Source of the DNA: Aigarchaeota archaeon
Lineage (GTDB): Archaea > Thermoproteota > Nitrososphaeria_A > Caldarchaeales > Wolframiiraptoraceae
NCBI GenBank assembly: GCA_025058515.1
Contig: JANXDW010000018.1
Location: 1 to 40,107 of the forward strand
Direction of reading: 5' to 3'
DNA: 40,107 nucleotides
Shown here piece after piece: positions 18,507 to 27,956 of this stretch (the stretch's first letter is position 1; every line of letters begins with the position of its first letter). The notes beneath the pieces are model-generated. The model did not search any database. It worked only from the letters and a program-made list of their open reading frames with translations, and was not told where the DNA came from. Both the position numbers and the translations under genes were made by a program.

Positions 18507-19835
18507 CTATCTTATCTTTATGTACTGGTATGCTTCTGTCTGAGAACTGAATGCGTATTGGACGTGCTGGAACTGTTTTCTAAACTCTCTAACTCTAGCA
18601 GCTACTTCTCTCGGTTCTCTACCATCAACTAAGACAAGCTTGATGAACTCTGCGATCTCTTTCATCTCCTCTTCTCTCATCCCCAGCCTAGTTACTTCTT
18701 GAGTACCCATCCTTATCCCGCTGGGAGTCCTGTAATCCGTCTTCAACCTATAGTCTTTCGGTATCAGATTCCTATTCAAGATTATATTTGCTTCTTCAAG
18801 CTTTTTCTCAGCTTTCATACCATCCATAAATCTACTGACATCTGCCACCAGTGTATGAGACTCAGTATATCCTCTATGCTCATAGAGTACTTCAATCCCT
18901 TTCTCGTGAAGAGACTCTGCAAGAGCTTTAGCATTCTTAACTATCTGGCGTGCATATTCTTCATAGAATGCGAGAGCTTCTGCTAAAGCTATGGCCACCC
19001 CTGCCACAGCGTGAAGATGATGATTAGAATGTAGTCCTGGGAAGATTACCCGCTTAAAATCTTCAGAATACTTATTCCATGAGAGTATCATTCCATGCTG
19101 TGGTCCAGCTAAAGTTTTATGAGTGCTAAGAGTTACAGCATCTGCTCCTTCTCTTAGTGGATCTTGAAAAACTTTTCCAGCGATCAATCCAGCAACATGC
19201 GCTGCATCATAGACTACCTTAGCATCGTATTCTGCTGCAAGCTCAGCTACCTCCTTAACGGGATGTGGGAATAGGAAGACGCTTGCACCTAGCATAAACA
19301 GTCTAGGTTTCTTCCCCTCTTCTCTCATAAGTTTCTCCAACCTCTTCCTAGTTCCATCGATATCTATCATGAAATTCTCTTCATCGAACTCGTATCTCTC
19401 GACGTCTAGATTTCTAACCACCCCCGCTGTCCCACCCCACTTGAGCTTACCATGACTTATATGACCTCCATGAGGTATTGCGAGAGCGACCATCAAGTCT
19501 CCAGGGTTAGCGAAGACGATGTAAGCCGATATATTTGCCATTACACCTGAGATCGGTCGAACATCTACAAATTCTGCATCATATACCTTTTTACCTAATT
19601 CTATAGCTAGAAGCTCTACTTGGTCGATGTATCTACATCCTGCGTACAATCTCTCTCCAGGCCATCCTTCAGCATACCTATTCCCGAAATCAGAGATGAG
19701 CGCTTCTCTAACAGCTGGGCTTGGAATATTCTCGCTCGCGATAAGAGGTATAGAATCTCTAAACCATCTATGATGCTCCTCCATTAAGTTCAAGACCTTC
19801 TGGAAAGCCTCTCTACCATAATCTACTTTATTCAA
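18507..19835 (-). CDS. glyA: Serine hydroxymethyltransferase (archaeal type)
   Basis: FRDSIPLIASENIPSPAVREAL, NRYAEGWPGERLYAGCRYID, DAVTLSTHKTLAGPQHGMI, GIRMGTQEVTRLGM; TTG start. Confidence 0.95.
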   Translation of the reverse strand: MNKVDYGREAFQKVLNLMEEHHRWFRDSIPLIASENIPSPAVREALISDFGNRYAEGWPGERLYAGCRYIDQVELLAIELGKKVYDAEFVDVRPISGVMANISAYIVFANPGDLMVALAIPHGGHISHGKLKWGGTAGVVRNLDVERYEFDEENFMIDIDGTRKRLEKLMREEGKKPRLFMLGASVFLFPHPVKEVAELAAEYDAKVVYDAAHVAGLIAGKVFQDPLREGADAVTLSTHKTLAGPQHGMILSWNKYSEDFKRVIFPGLHSNHHLHAVAGVAIALAEALAFYEEYARQIVKNAKALAESLHEKGIEVLYEHRGYTESHTLVADVSRFMDGMKAEKKLEEANIILNRNLIPKDYRLKTDYRTPSGIRMGTQEVTRLGMREEEMKEIAEFIKLVLVDGREPREVAARVREFRKQFQHVQYAFSSQTEAYQYIKIR

Positions 19836-20053
19836 CTATCCGAAACCTCAAGAAATCTTCTAACATTTAATAATAAAACTCTTTCATCCTCCTCTTAAAA
19901 AGAGTGAGTAAGAAGCGGTATCTTCTACTAAAAATTGATAGAAGAAGGGTATTTGTCTAGATTTATATAAATAATGTCAATGGTCTTATTAGATGATAAA
20001 GTTGTAGAGTATTAATCTTACTGAAAATATAAGCAGAGTATAGAGAGAATTTC

Positions 20054-20146
20054 TCACCATATAAAGAATCCCATTATTATTAAGGCTGCTATTGCTGCAG
20101 CCTCTAAAGCTATGAGAAATAATAATTTAAACATACTATAGGTCAT
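20054..20146 (-). CDS. Putative 30-aa single-pass membrane microprotein MTYSMFKLLFLIALEAAAIAALIIMGFFIW (33 aa if the GTG at 20155 is used)
   Basis: Complete small ORF in a 422-bp intergenic gap; hydrophobic helix with one embedded Glu. Confidence 0.4.
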   Translation of the reverse strand: MTYSMFKLLFLIALEAAAIAALIIMGFFIW

Positions 20147-20197
20147 GTATGTCACCCTTAATTCACCAGTAGATATCTAGCTGAGCGTAGATTTATC

Positions 20198-20249
20198 AAT
20201 TCTCTTTCTAGAAGAGAGGAGAATTATTCTCGTAGATTCTAGAATAATT
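20198..20249. other. Two overlapping, mutually exclusive inverted repeats
   Basis: AATTCTC(20198-20204)/GAGAATT(20219-20225) and AATTATTCT(20222-20230)/AGAATAATT(20241-20249). Confidence 0.4.
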
Positions 20250-20257
20250 TAGAAGAA

Positions 20258-20797
20258 TTACAAGGTTCTAGAGATTATTGGTAGTGCTTGCTCAAGGATT
20301 CTCGCAGTCATGCCCCAGATAATCCAGTTACCGCTTCTAAATCCTAGAACACTCTTCTTAGAGCCGTCGGGAAGCTCTACTATCGCCTCCATCTTCTCCA
20401 AATCTTTTATAGAAGCCCAGAAATAAGTAGAAAGTTCTTCAGACAATCTTATCAAAGGTTTAGAAGATGTTCTAGCTAAGAAGGGTATAACTTTTAATTC
20501 AGGCTCATTCTTTGGAGAGACTTCACTTAAAATATCTACGAGCTCCATATCTTTATCAAGTCTAAGCCCCGTCTCTTCTAAGAGCTCTCTCATAGCAGTA
20601 TCAAGTAGGCTTTTATCTTTAGGCTCCCATCTACCTCCGGGAAAAGCAACATGTCCAGACCATCTATCTCTTTCAGAAATCTTCCTTACTACGAAGAGTA
20701 TTTCTGGAGGATTAGAACTGGTCGTGTACAGCACTACTACTGCAGCCTTTTTCTCTCCACCAGATATATCAGGAGCATTCTTCAACCTCTTTATCAA
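20258..20797 (-). CDS. NUDIX hydrolase (CoA pyrophosphatase-like)
   Basis: Nudix box GGRWEPKDKSLLDTAMRELLEETGL; WSGHVAFPGG. Confidence 0.9.
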   Translation of the reverse strand: MIKRLKNAPDISGGEKKAAVVVLYTTSSNPPEILFVVRKISERDRWSGHVAFPGGRWEPKDKSLLDTAMRELLEETGLRLDKDMELVDILSEVSPKNEPELKVIPFLARTSSKPLIRLSEELSTYFWASIKDLEKMEAIVELPDGSKKSVLGFRSGNWIIWGMTARILEQALPIISRTL

Positions 20798-20903
20798 CAG
20801 TCTCTCATCTGAAAAACATACTCGAGATTAATAAATTAAACAGTAATTACACGTTTATAGTCTGGGTTTGGAGAAGACTTAAAAAGAAAAAGAGGGTGGT
20901 TTA

Positions 20904-21665
20904 TCAAGCCGCCGGCCCTAGGTTAAAGAGTATCCTCACGGTTACTTTTAGTTCTCCTTCTCCTGGGATGATAGGTGTTGTCGATTCTCCTACGGCCACA
21001 TTCTTATAGACTATCGGTGGTGAATAGTCTACATCCGACATATCTACAGATTCTATACCTATGACCTTCAGTCCTAGTGTCTCAGCTATTATGCTGGCTT
21101 TGGTCTTAGCATCTTCTACAGCAGCTTTAATTGCGTTCATCTTTAAGTTAGCAATCTTCTCAGAAGACAGAGTATAGGCCAGTCCATCAAGTCTATCTGT
21201 ACCTGCTTTTACTGATTCATCTATGACTCTACCTAACTTCTCCGCATCTCTGACCTTTACCCCAAGCGTATAATATGCTTCATAACCTAGGATCTTCGGA
21301 GGTTTAAGCTCCCAATCGTACATAGGATACAAGTTTACGTATTTAGTCTCCATGTCTCTCTCACTTATCCCAAGAGACTTCAACGCATCGATTACTGCAG
21401 CTACTTTACTATTACAATTTGTCAAGGCTTCGTGAGCTGTCTCACCTCTACCGATCATCGTCAAAGTTATATCAAATAGATCTGGAGCGTATTTTACAGA
21501 GCCGTATCCTACAATCGTTAGAGTGGTTTTTGAAGAATCTTTTTCATTTGTCTGCGTTGCTGTAGCTTGATTAACCGAGGTTATTAAAGCATTGCTGAGT
21601 AGAGCGAGGGCTATGATTAGGGCGACGGTTGATGCTCCGAACACTGCGCTTCTCAATCTCATCAA
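20904..21665 (-). CDS. SIMPL/DUF541-domain secreted or membrane-anchored protein
   Basis: N-terminal signal/TM; TLTIVGYGSVKYAPDLFDITLTMIGRGETAHEAL...NSKVAAVIDALKSLGISERDMETKYVNLYPMYDW. Confidence 0.88.
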   Translation of the reverse strand: MMRLRSAVFGASTVALIIALALLSNALITSVNQATATQTNEKDSSKTTLTIVGYGSVKYAPDLFDITLTMIGRGETAHEALTNCNSKVAAVIDALKSLGISERDMETKYVNLYPMYDWELKPPKILGYEAYYTLGVKVRDAEKLGRVIDESVKAGTDRLDGLAYTLSSEKIANLKMNAIKAAVEDAKTKASIIAETLGLKVIGIESVDMSDVDYSPPIVYKNVAVGESTTPIIPGEGELKVTVRILFNLGPAA

Positions 21666-21807
21666 GTATATAGTAGTTTAAGTTGTTATTATTTCTAGTA
21701 AATGTTACGCCTTGTTCTATTTTCTAGACATAATCATAAAAATATAGAGTAGGGTATACATTAGCGTAGATCGTTAAATATAGGAGATTCTAATTCATGA
21801 TCGAGCT

Positions 21808-23052
21808 TTGAACCAAAGGATAGATGCATGGCTTCAATGTATTAGCTGCCGTAGTATTTATCCTCTTGATTATAGAGGGTATGCATGTGAGAAGTGTGGA
21901 GATCTTCTAGATGTAGTATTAGACTTGGATAAGGTAGAGGTACGGAGTTGGAGTATATTCAGAGATAGATCTAGAGGTGTTTGGAGATACCGTGAACTGA
22001 TACCAGTAGACTTCTCTAAGAGGGTAACGCTCAGAGAAGGTGGAACGCCATTAATAGATTGTAAACGTCTTAATGAGTGGGTAGGCGTAAAAGAGCTCTA
22101 CTTAAAGTTTGAGGGAGCTAATCCAACTGGAAGCTTTAAAGATAGAGGTATGACGGTTGCAGTAACGAAAGCGTTAGAACTTAACGTGAGAGGAGTTATC
22201 TGTGCATCTACTGGAAATACTGCAGCTTCTCTAGCTGCTTATGCTTCTAGAGCAGGACTACCATGTATAACGATAATACCTGAAGGAGCTGCACTTGGAA
22301 AGATCTTTCAAGCAATTGCTTATGGAGCTATCCTTATCAAGATCAAAGGTAGCTTTGACCAAGCTTTAAAGATCGTGATATCTGTAGTAGGAGAACTAGG
22401 TCTCTACTTACTTAACTCGATCAATACTTGGAGGCTTGAAGGGCAGAAGACTCTCGGGTATGAGCTGGCCGAGGAGGTTGATGGAGAGTATTTAGTCTCT
22501 GTACCAGTTGGAAACTGTGGAAATATAGCTGCTATATGGAAAGGGTTCAGCGAGCTGAAGTATCTAGGGTTGATAGATGAAGCTCCTAGAATGTTCGGAG
22601 TTCAAGCAGAAGGTGCATCACCTTTTGCAAAGATGGTTGAAGAGTGTAGAGAGAAGATTGAACCAGTTGAAAATCCTCAGACTATTGCTTCAGCTATAAG
22701 AATAGGTAGACCAGTAAATTGGAAGAAAGCTTTGAGAGCTGTTAGAGAATCTAGAGGAGGAGTTGAAGTAGTCTCTGATGGAGAGATACTTGAAGCTCAG
22801 AGAGCTATCGCTAGGTTGGAGGGGTTAGGCGTTGAGCCAGCATCTGCTGCATCAGTTGCAGGAGTAAAAAAGATGGTAGCGGAAGGTAGAATAGATAGAG
22901 GTGAGAAGGTTGTATGCATATGTACGGGACACTTGCTTAAAGACCCTAATCCCGACCTCTTTAAACCATTCACAATTTTAGAGACTGAACCAGATCTCCA
23001 GAAGATAATTAAAGAGCTTACAGAGATAACCTCTATCATTAAAATCCAGTAA
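21808..23052 (+). CDS. thrC: Threonine synthase (PLP-dependent)
   Basis: N-terminal Zn-ribbon CISCRSIYPLDYRGYACEKCG; LKFEGANPTGSFKDRGMTVAV; CASTGNTAASLAAYASRAG; SVPVGNCGNIAAIWKG; TTG start. Confidence 0.93.
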   Translation: MNQRIDAWLQCISCRSIYPLDYRGYACEKCGDLLDVVLDLDKVEVRSWSIFRDRSRGVWRYRELIPVDFSKRVTLREGGTPLIDCKRLNEWVGVKELYLKFEGANPTGSFKDRGMTVAVTKALELNVRGVICASTGNTAASLAAYASRAGLPCITIIPEGAALGKIFQAIAYGAILIKIKGSFDQALKIVISVVGELGLYLLNSINTWRLEGQKTLGYELAEEVDGEYLVSVPVGNCGNIAAIWKGFSELKYLGLIDEAPRMFGVQAEGASPFAKMVEECREKIEPVENPQTIASAIRIGRPVNWKKALRAVRESRGGVEVVSDGEILEAQRAIARLEGLGVEPASAASVAGVKKMVAEGRIDRGEKVVCICTGHLLKDPNPDLFKPFTILETEPDLQKIIKELTEITSIIKIQ

Positions 23053-23198
23053 ACCAGATCATACATCATAATCATTAACTAGAAGATTTTTAGATTTAGA
23101 GAGCAAGTAATATTTATGTCTTCTCCAAGATTAATAGCTAGATAAACGAAGAGTATTCATGGAACCATGCGTAAATTAATATTGCTCCGGATGAGGAG

Positions 23199-23293
23199 GC
23201 TCCGGTAGAGCTATAGAAAGACGCCGAGTATAGCCAGGTCAAGTATGCGGGCCTCTCGAGCCCGAGACCCGGGTTCAAATCCCGGCCGGAGCA
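23199..23293 (+). tRNA. tRNA-Glu(CTC) with a putative ~20-nt intron at the start of the D-arm
   Basis: Acceptor GCTCCGG/CCGGAGC, anticodon arm CGGGC-CTCTCGA-GCCCG, T-arm CCGGG-TTCAAAT-CCCGG. Removing 'AGCTATAGAAAGACGCCGAG' gives D-stem GTAT/GTAT and a 75-nt tRNA. Confidence 0.85.
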
Positions 23294-23322
23294 TATCGAT
23301 TTATTCAGATACTTATGAAGGA

Positions 23323-23955
23323 TTATCTATGTCTTACATGTCCTGAGACGATGTACTCTACTGCATCGCAGATGTAGGTTGCATGGTCGGCGATCCTCTC
23401 GAGGTTCCTAAGCGTTAAAACTATAGCTACATCACATTCTCTTGAGCCATCTCTCTCAAGTGTAATAGCTCTTAGCCTCTCTCTGTAGATCTCATCTATC
23501 TTCTCATCCATCTTCTTGACTTGTCTAGCCATCTCGATATCGAGCTTCTGGAAAGCTTGGAGACTATTCTTGAGCATCTGTCCAATAATATCGCCAGCTT
23601 CAGAGATGGGCGTTAGATCACATTCTAGGAGTGAGCCGAGCATCTGGCTACTCCTCGCAATCTCGAATGCGTACCGACCCAGCCTCAATACACCGTAGGA
23701 GATGTTGATGCATGAGAGGATGTATCTCAGATCTTTGGCGACCGGCTGATATCTAGCTATAAGCTCTGCAGCTATATCGTTTATCTCCTCGTATAAATCT
23801 CTAAGCTTCTTCGCAGAATCGTATAGTTCTTTATCTACATCTCTATACTTCAGTATACCCTCGATACTCTTGTTGAAAGACTCTATCCCCATGTTAAACA
23901 TCTCTTCAACCCGTTTAGAGAGTAGTTGGAGTCCAACATCGAGTATCCTGCTCAT
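23323..23955 (-). CDS. phoU: Phosphate uptake regulator PhoU
   Basis: Two PhoU repeats, LRYILSCINISYGVLRLGRYAFEIA and LTLRNLERIADHATYICDAVEYIVSG; pst operon context. Confidence 0.9.
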   Translation of the reverse strand: MSRILDVGLQLLSKRVEEMFNMGIESFNKSIEGILKYRDVDKELYDSAKKLRDLYEEINDIAAELIARYQPVAKDLRYILSCINISYGVLRLGRYAFEIARSSQMLGSLLECDLTPISEAGDIIGQMLKNSLQAFQKLDIEMARQVKKMDEKIDEIYRERLRAITLERDGSRECDVAIVLTLRNLERIADHATYICDAVEYIVSGHVRHR

Positions 23956-23962
23956 CTCCTGC

Positions 23963-24811
23963 TCACCCTATACGCCCGCTGATGTAATCCTCAGTCCTCT
24001 TATCCCTCGGGTTGGTGAAGATCTCCTTAGTAGCTCCGTACTCTATTATTCTTCCAACCATATGGTCGTCAGGCATCATGACGACGGTGTAGTCAGAGAC
24101 TCGGGCTGCTTGAAGCATATTGTGAGTAACGATTATTATCGTGTATTCATCTTTTATAGATCGTAGAAGAGATTCTATTCTAGCGGTTGATATTGGGTCA
24201 AGAGATACTGTAGGCTCATCGAGTAGTAGGACCTCTGGGTCCACGGCTAGAGAACGTGCAATACAGAGTCTCTGCTGCTGTCCACCTGAGAGGCTGTAGG
24301 CATGACTATCAAGCCTATCTTTAACCTCATCCCAGAGTGCAGCCTTGACGAGAGCATCCTTAACCTTCTTGTAGAGCTCGTCTTTAGTGAGCTTGAACCC
24401 ATTCACCTTTAGACCGAATGCAACGTTATCAAATATGCTGAAGGGGAATGGGTTAGGCCGCTGGAAGACCATAGAGATCCGTGAGCGGATGAAGACAGGG
24501 TCTACATCCTTAGAATAGATATCGACCCCATTAAAGTATACTTTTCCGTAGACTTTAGCGTTAGGTATGAGATCGTTCAGCCTATTAATAGATCTTAGTA
24601 AGGTTGATTTACCACATCCTGAGGGTCCGATTATCGCTGTAATGTAATGCTTCTTGAACGAGATGCTTATACCATCTATAGCCACCTTATCTCCATAAAC
24701 TACTTTAAGGTTTTCAACCTTTACAACCTCCGGCTCAGATGAATCACTCATCTTATCTTTACCTGGCCCCAAATACTCTGACAATAATTGAGTATATGAC
24801 TTTATCATCAT
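23963..24811 (-). CDS. pstB: Phosphate ABC transporter ATP-binding protein
   Basis: IGPSGCGKSTLLRSINRLNDL, SLSGGQQQRLCIARSLAVDPEVLLLDEPTVSLDPIS. Confidence 0.96.
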   Translation of the reverse strand: MMIKSYTQLLSEYLGPGKDKMSDSSEPEVVKVENLKVVYGDKVAIDGISISFKKHYITAIIGPSGCGKSTLLRSINRLNDLIPNAKVYGKVYFNGVDIYSKDVDPVFIRSRISMVFQRPNPFPFSIFDNVAFGLKVNGFKLTKDELYKKVKDALVKAALWDEVKDRLDSHAYSLSGGQQQRLCIARSLAVDPEVLLLDEPTVSLDPISTARIESLLRSIKDEYTIIIVTHNMLQAARVSDYTVVMMPDDHMVGRIIEYGATKEIFTNPRDKRTEDYISGRIG

Positions 24812-25698
24812 AGCTGTCCCGCCCTCTTTATAAGGAAATACCTTAAGCCAATAACTATGCCGTTAAGGATCAAGAGTACTAGTAAGAGGATTATGATCCC
24901 TGCGGATGATAATTCTATGAAGGCTTGTTGGGGTCTGCTGATCCAGTTGTAGAGTTGGAGGGGTATGACGGTGAACTTGCTGAAGAGCGATGTGGGGTCT
25001 TCCCTGATGAATATCAGTCCGCTCACGACGAGTATTGGAGCCGCCTCGCCTAGAGCTCTACTGATCCCCAGTATACCGCCGGTCAACATCATGGGTAGAG
25101 CTCTTGGAAGAACTACGTATCGGACAACTTGAAATGTCGTTGCACCTAAAGCATATGCACCATGTCTTAGGTCATCGGGGATTGCTTTTAATGCTTCTAC
25201 AGAAGTAACCGTTACAAGTGGAAGCGTCAGGATTGCGAGAGTGAATGCTCCTGTTATTATGGTTCTACCCATTCCAAGCCAGTAGGCTAGGAAGCCGAGC
25301 CCTACTACACCGAAGATTATAGACGGGACTCCGGCGAGATTAGAGATATTGTAGCTCAGTATAGAAGATAGCTTTCCCCCTCTTGAGTATTCGACTAGAT
25401 AGATTGCGGTCGCCATGCTGATTGGGATGCAGATTAAGGTGGACAGCCCTACCGTGTATATGCTTCCAAGGATCGCTGACCTCATACCTGCCTCGTTAGG
25501 GTTAGCCGATGGATAGTTTGTGATTAGATTCCATGATAGTCTATGGCCTCCGGAGATTATGACTGTTAGTAAGAGGGAGGCGAGGATCGCAACAGCTAGG
25601 AATACTGCGATGCTTAAGATTACTGGTAACAGTCTATCCAAGACCTTCTTAAGCCTCACCCTAGACCTACGTATCTCGGTCAGTATCGGATAGCCCAT
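24808..25698 (-). CDS. pstA: Phosphate ABC transporter permease PstA
   Basis: NLAGVPSIIFGVVGL, ALGATTFQVVRYVVLPRALPMMLTGGILGISRALGEAAPIL. Confidence 0.95.
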   Translation of the reverse strand: MGYPILTEIRRSRVRLKKVLDRLLPVILSIAVFLAVAILASLLLTVIISGGHRLSWNLITNYPSANPNEAGMRSAILGSIYTVGLSTLICIPISMATAIYLVEYSRGGKLSSILSYNISNLAGVPSIIFGVVGLGFLAYWLGMGRTIITGAFTLAILTLPLVTVTSVEALKAIPDDLRHGAYALGATTFQVVRYVVLPRALPMMLTGGILGISRALGEAAPILVVSGLIFIREDPTSLFSKFTVIPLQLYNWISRPQQAFIELSSAGIIILLLVLLILNGIVIGLRYFLIKRAGQL

Positions 25699-26615
25699 TT
25701 TCTCACCACCTTTATCCCAACATAGTTTAACGCAGCTGTAATGAGGAGGAGAAAGAGGGCCACAGCAAATAATGATTGAAACTCTATCGTTCCATGAGGT
25801 GCATCACCTGTGGCCACTTGAGCAATGTAAGCTGTCATGGTCTCCATAGCTTCTCCAACATTGAAAGTTAGAACGCTTCTAAACCCGCCTGCTATGGCGG
25901 CAATCATCGTCTCACCCATAGCTCTAGCAAAAGCTAAGATTATCGAGGCAGAGACTCCGGAGAGAGCAGCCGGTAGAACAACTCGAAGAGCTACATCACA
26001 TTTCCTAGCTCCGAGAGCGTAAGCTGCATGTCTAAGGTCGAGTGGTACAGCCTTCATCGCATCATCACTTATAGAGGCGACTATTGGTATTATTAGAACT
26101 CCTATCATGAGGCCGACGGCTAGCGCGTTGTGAATCTGGAGCCCTTCCCACACACCTCTCAGAATCCTCGGCGTAATGAAGTAGAGTGCGAAGTAGCCGT
26201 ATACGACGGTAGGTATCCCTGCAAGCGTCTCAACCATCGGCTTAACGATCGATCGGAGGTTGGGGGAAGCATACTCACTGAGAAAGAGAGCGATCATCAC
26301 ACCTAGAGGAGCGGCCACCAATATAGCTATGAGAGATGTTATGAGGGTTGCGTTTAGAAGGGGGAGTACGCCGAAGTGTTTCTCTGCGAAGAGAGCGGTC
26401 CACTTCGTATGTGTAAGAAACTCGATAATTGATACTTGTGTGAAGAAGTTGAGTGATTCGTAGCTAAGTGTAACAAAGATCACTATGAGCGAAATTGTTG
26501 AAACCAGCGTAGCTGAAAAGAATAAAAAATAGAAAAATTTATTGATACGTCTCCTCTTCTCGATATGTCTTATTAACGCTTCTACCCTAGCATCCACGGT
26601 CACTACTTGGGTCAC
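25680..26615 (-). CDS. pstC: Phosphate ABC transporter permease PstC
   Basis: ETLAGIPTVVYGYFAL, ALGARKCDVALRVVLPAALSGVSASIILAFARAMGETMI. Confidence 0.95.
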   Translation of the reverse strand: MTQVVTVDARVEALIRHIEKRRRINKFFYFLFFSATLVSTISLIVIFVTLSYESLNFFTQVSIIEFLTHTKWTALFAEKHFGVLPLLNATLITSLIAILVAAPLGVMIALFLSEYASPNLRSIVKPMVETLAGIPTVVYGYFALYFITPRILRGVWEGLQIHNALAVGLMIGVLIIPIVASISDDAMKAVPLDLRHAAYALGARKCDVALRVVLPAALSGVSASIILAFARAMGETMIAAIAGGFRSVLTFNVGEAMETMTAYIAQVATGDAPHGTIEFQSLFAVALFLLLITAALNYVGIKVVRKWAIRY

Positions 26616-26628
26616 CTAGAACTTAACC

Positions 26629-27807
26629 TTAGCGTGGGCCAGCATTCCTCCACTCGGGGACGATTGATATCGTGTAGAGTTTATCTAAGAAGCCTGCTTT
26701 TAAGAGAGCGGCAGCTATCCGGTAATACTCAGATGGAAGCGATGCGTATCCAACTTTTTTCACTAAGCTCTCACCTTTCTCAACATAGAAGATTACGAAC
26801 TCCTTCAGCCAAGGCTTCTCATTCCAAGCCTTCTTGTTTACGTAGATGAATAATGGTCTCGACAGCGGGTATTTATATGTTCTAACAGTTTCATCAGTCG
26901 GTGCTACACATTCAGCTCCAGCCACTTTATCATCTCTTATCGGTACTACCCGGATCTTATCTGCTGCATGAGGATAGTATGCATATCCAAAGTAGCCGAG
27001 AGCGTATTTCTCCGCTTCTACCCCTGCTACTAGAACGTTATCATCTTCAGAAGCAACGTAATCTGTTCTGCTCGACTTCGCTTTTCCAACAACCCTCTCT
27101 GTAAAGTAGTCGAATGTACCGGAGTCTGGTCCAGGACCGTAGAGAACTATCTTCGCCTTCGGCCATTCTGGTCTAATATCGCTCCACATCGTAACAGTGC
27201 TATTAGGTTCCCAGATCTTTTTGAGATCTGAGATCGTTAAACATGTAACCCAATCATTCTGCCTATTTACAACTACTGCGAGACCGTCTATCGCTATCGG
27301 TACCTCGATCCATTCAATCCCATTCTTCTGCGCTGCTTCTGCCTCACTCTTGGTGATCGGTCTAGAAGCATCATTAATATCTGTTTCTCCTACGACGAAT
27401 CTTTTGAATCCTCCTCCTGTACCTGATATGCCGACCGTTATCTTGACTCCGGGATGGAGCTTCATGAACTCTTCAGCAGCCGCCTCGGTTATTGGATAAA
27501 CTGTGCTCGATCCATCGATAACTATATCACCGGCTAGAGGTGTATGCGTTGGGGTTGCGGCTCCGACAGTCGTGGTAACTGTCACCGTCTTCTCAACTGT
27601 CTGGAAAACAGTCTGCCCTGAACCCAAGGTCACTGTAGTCTTCTCGGTAACTACATGGGTCTGAGTCACCGTAGTCTTCTCGGTAACTAAATGGGTCTGA
27701 CCTTGAGAAGGAGTACCTGCAAGCCATCCTCCCAAGTATCCTATCACGCCGCCAATTACTAGGAAGGCTATGAGCAATCCGACAATCTTAGGTTCTGCTT
27801 TTATCAT
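26629..27807 (-). CDS. pstS: Phosphate-binding protein PstS
   Basis: N-terminal TM/signal, T/V-rich linker, IVIDGSSTVYPITEAAAEEFMKLHPGVKITVGISGTGGGFKRF, YGPGPDSGTFDYFTE. Confidence 0.95.
   Translation of the reverse strand: MIKAEPKIVGLLIAFLVIGGVIGYLGGWLAGTPSQGQTHLVTEKTTVTQTHVVTEKTTVTLGSGQTVFQTVEKTVTVTTTVGAATPTHTPLAGDIVIDGSSTVYPITEAAAEEFMKLHPGVKITVGISGTGGGFKRFVVGETDINDASRPITKSEAEAAQKNGIEWIEVPIAIDGLAVVVNRQNDWVTCLTISDLKKIWEPNSTVTMWSDIRPEWPKAKIVLYGPGPDSGTFDYFTERVVGKAKSSRTDYVASEDDNVLVAGVEAEKYALGYFGYAYYPHAADKIRVVPIRDDKVAGAECVAPTDETVRTYKYPLSRPLFIYVNKKAWNEKPWLKEFVIFYVEKGESLVKKVGYASLPSEYYRIAAALLKAGFLDKLYTISIVPEWRNAGPR
27631..27702. repeat. 36-bp tandem duplication within the pstS linker
   Basis: CACTGTAGTCTTCTCGGTAACTACATGGGTCTGAGT followed by CACCGTAGTCTTCTCGGTAACTAAATGGGTCTGACC. 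Confidence 0.8.
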
Positions 27808-27849
27808 ACTTCATCTTCGACCTCTAAGAATTCTATCGATTATTTAAGG

Positions 27850-27893
27850 TATATCTATATTCAATATATTAGCATCAAGTATCTATATAGATA
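27850..27893. promoter_or_regulatory. Candidate Pho operator between divergent pstS and phoU-like genes: half-site TATCTATA plus 14-bp palindrome TATCTATATAGATA
   Basis: Half-site at 27852-27859; perfect palindrome at 27880-27893. Confidence 0.45.
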
Positions 27894-27956
27894 TCATTTA
27901 AAAATATAGTTATATATTCAATCGCCAAGAAAAATATAGATTGGAGGTGACTTACT

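Noticed and set aside
21797-21811. 4-codon uORF (MIEL) overlapping the thrC TTG start
   Set aside because: Too short to distinguish from chance; could simply reflect start-site misassignment.
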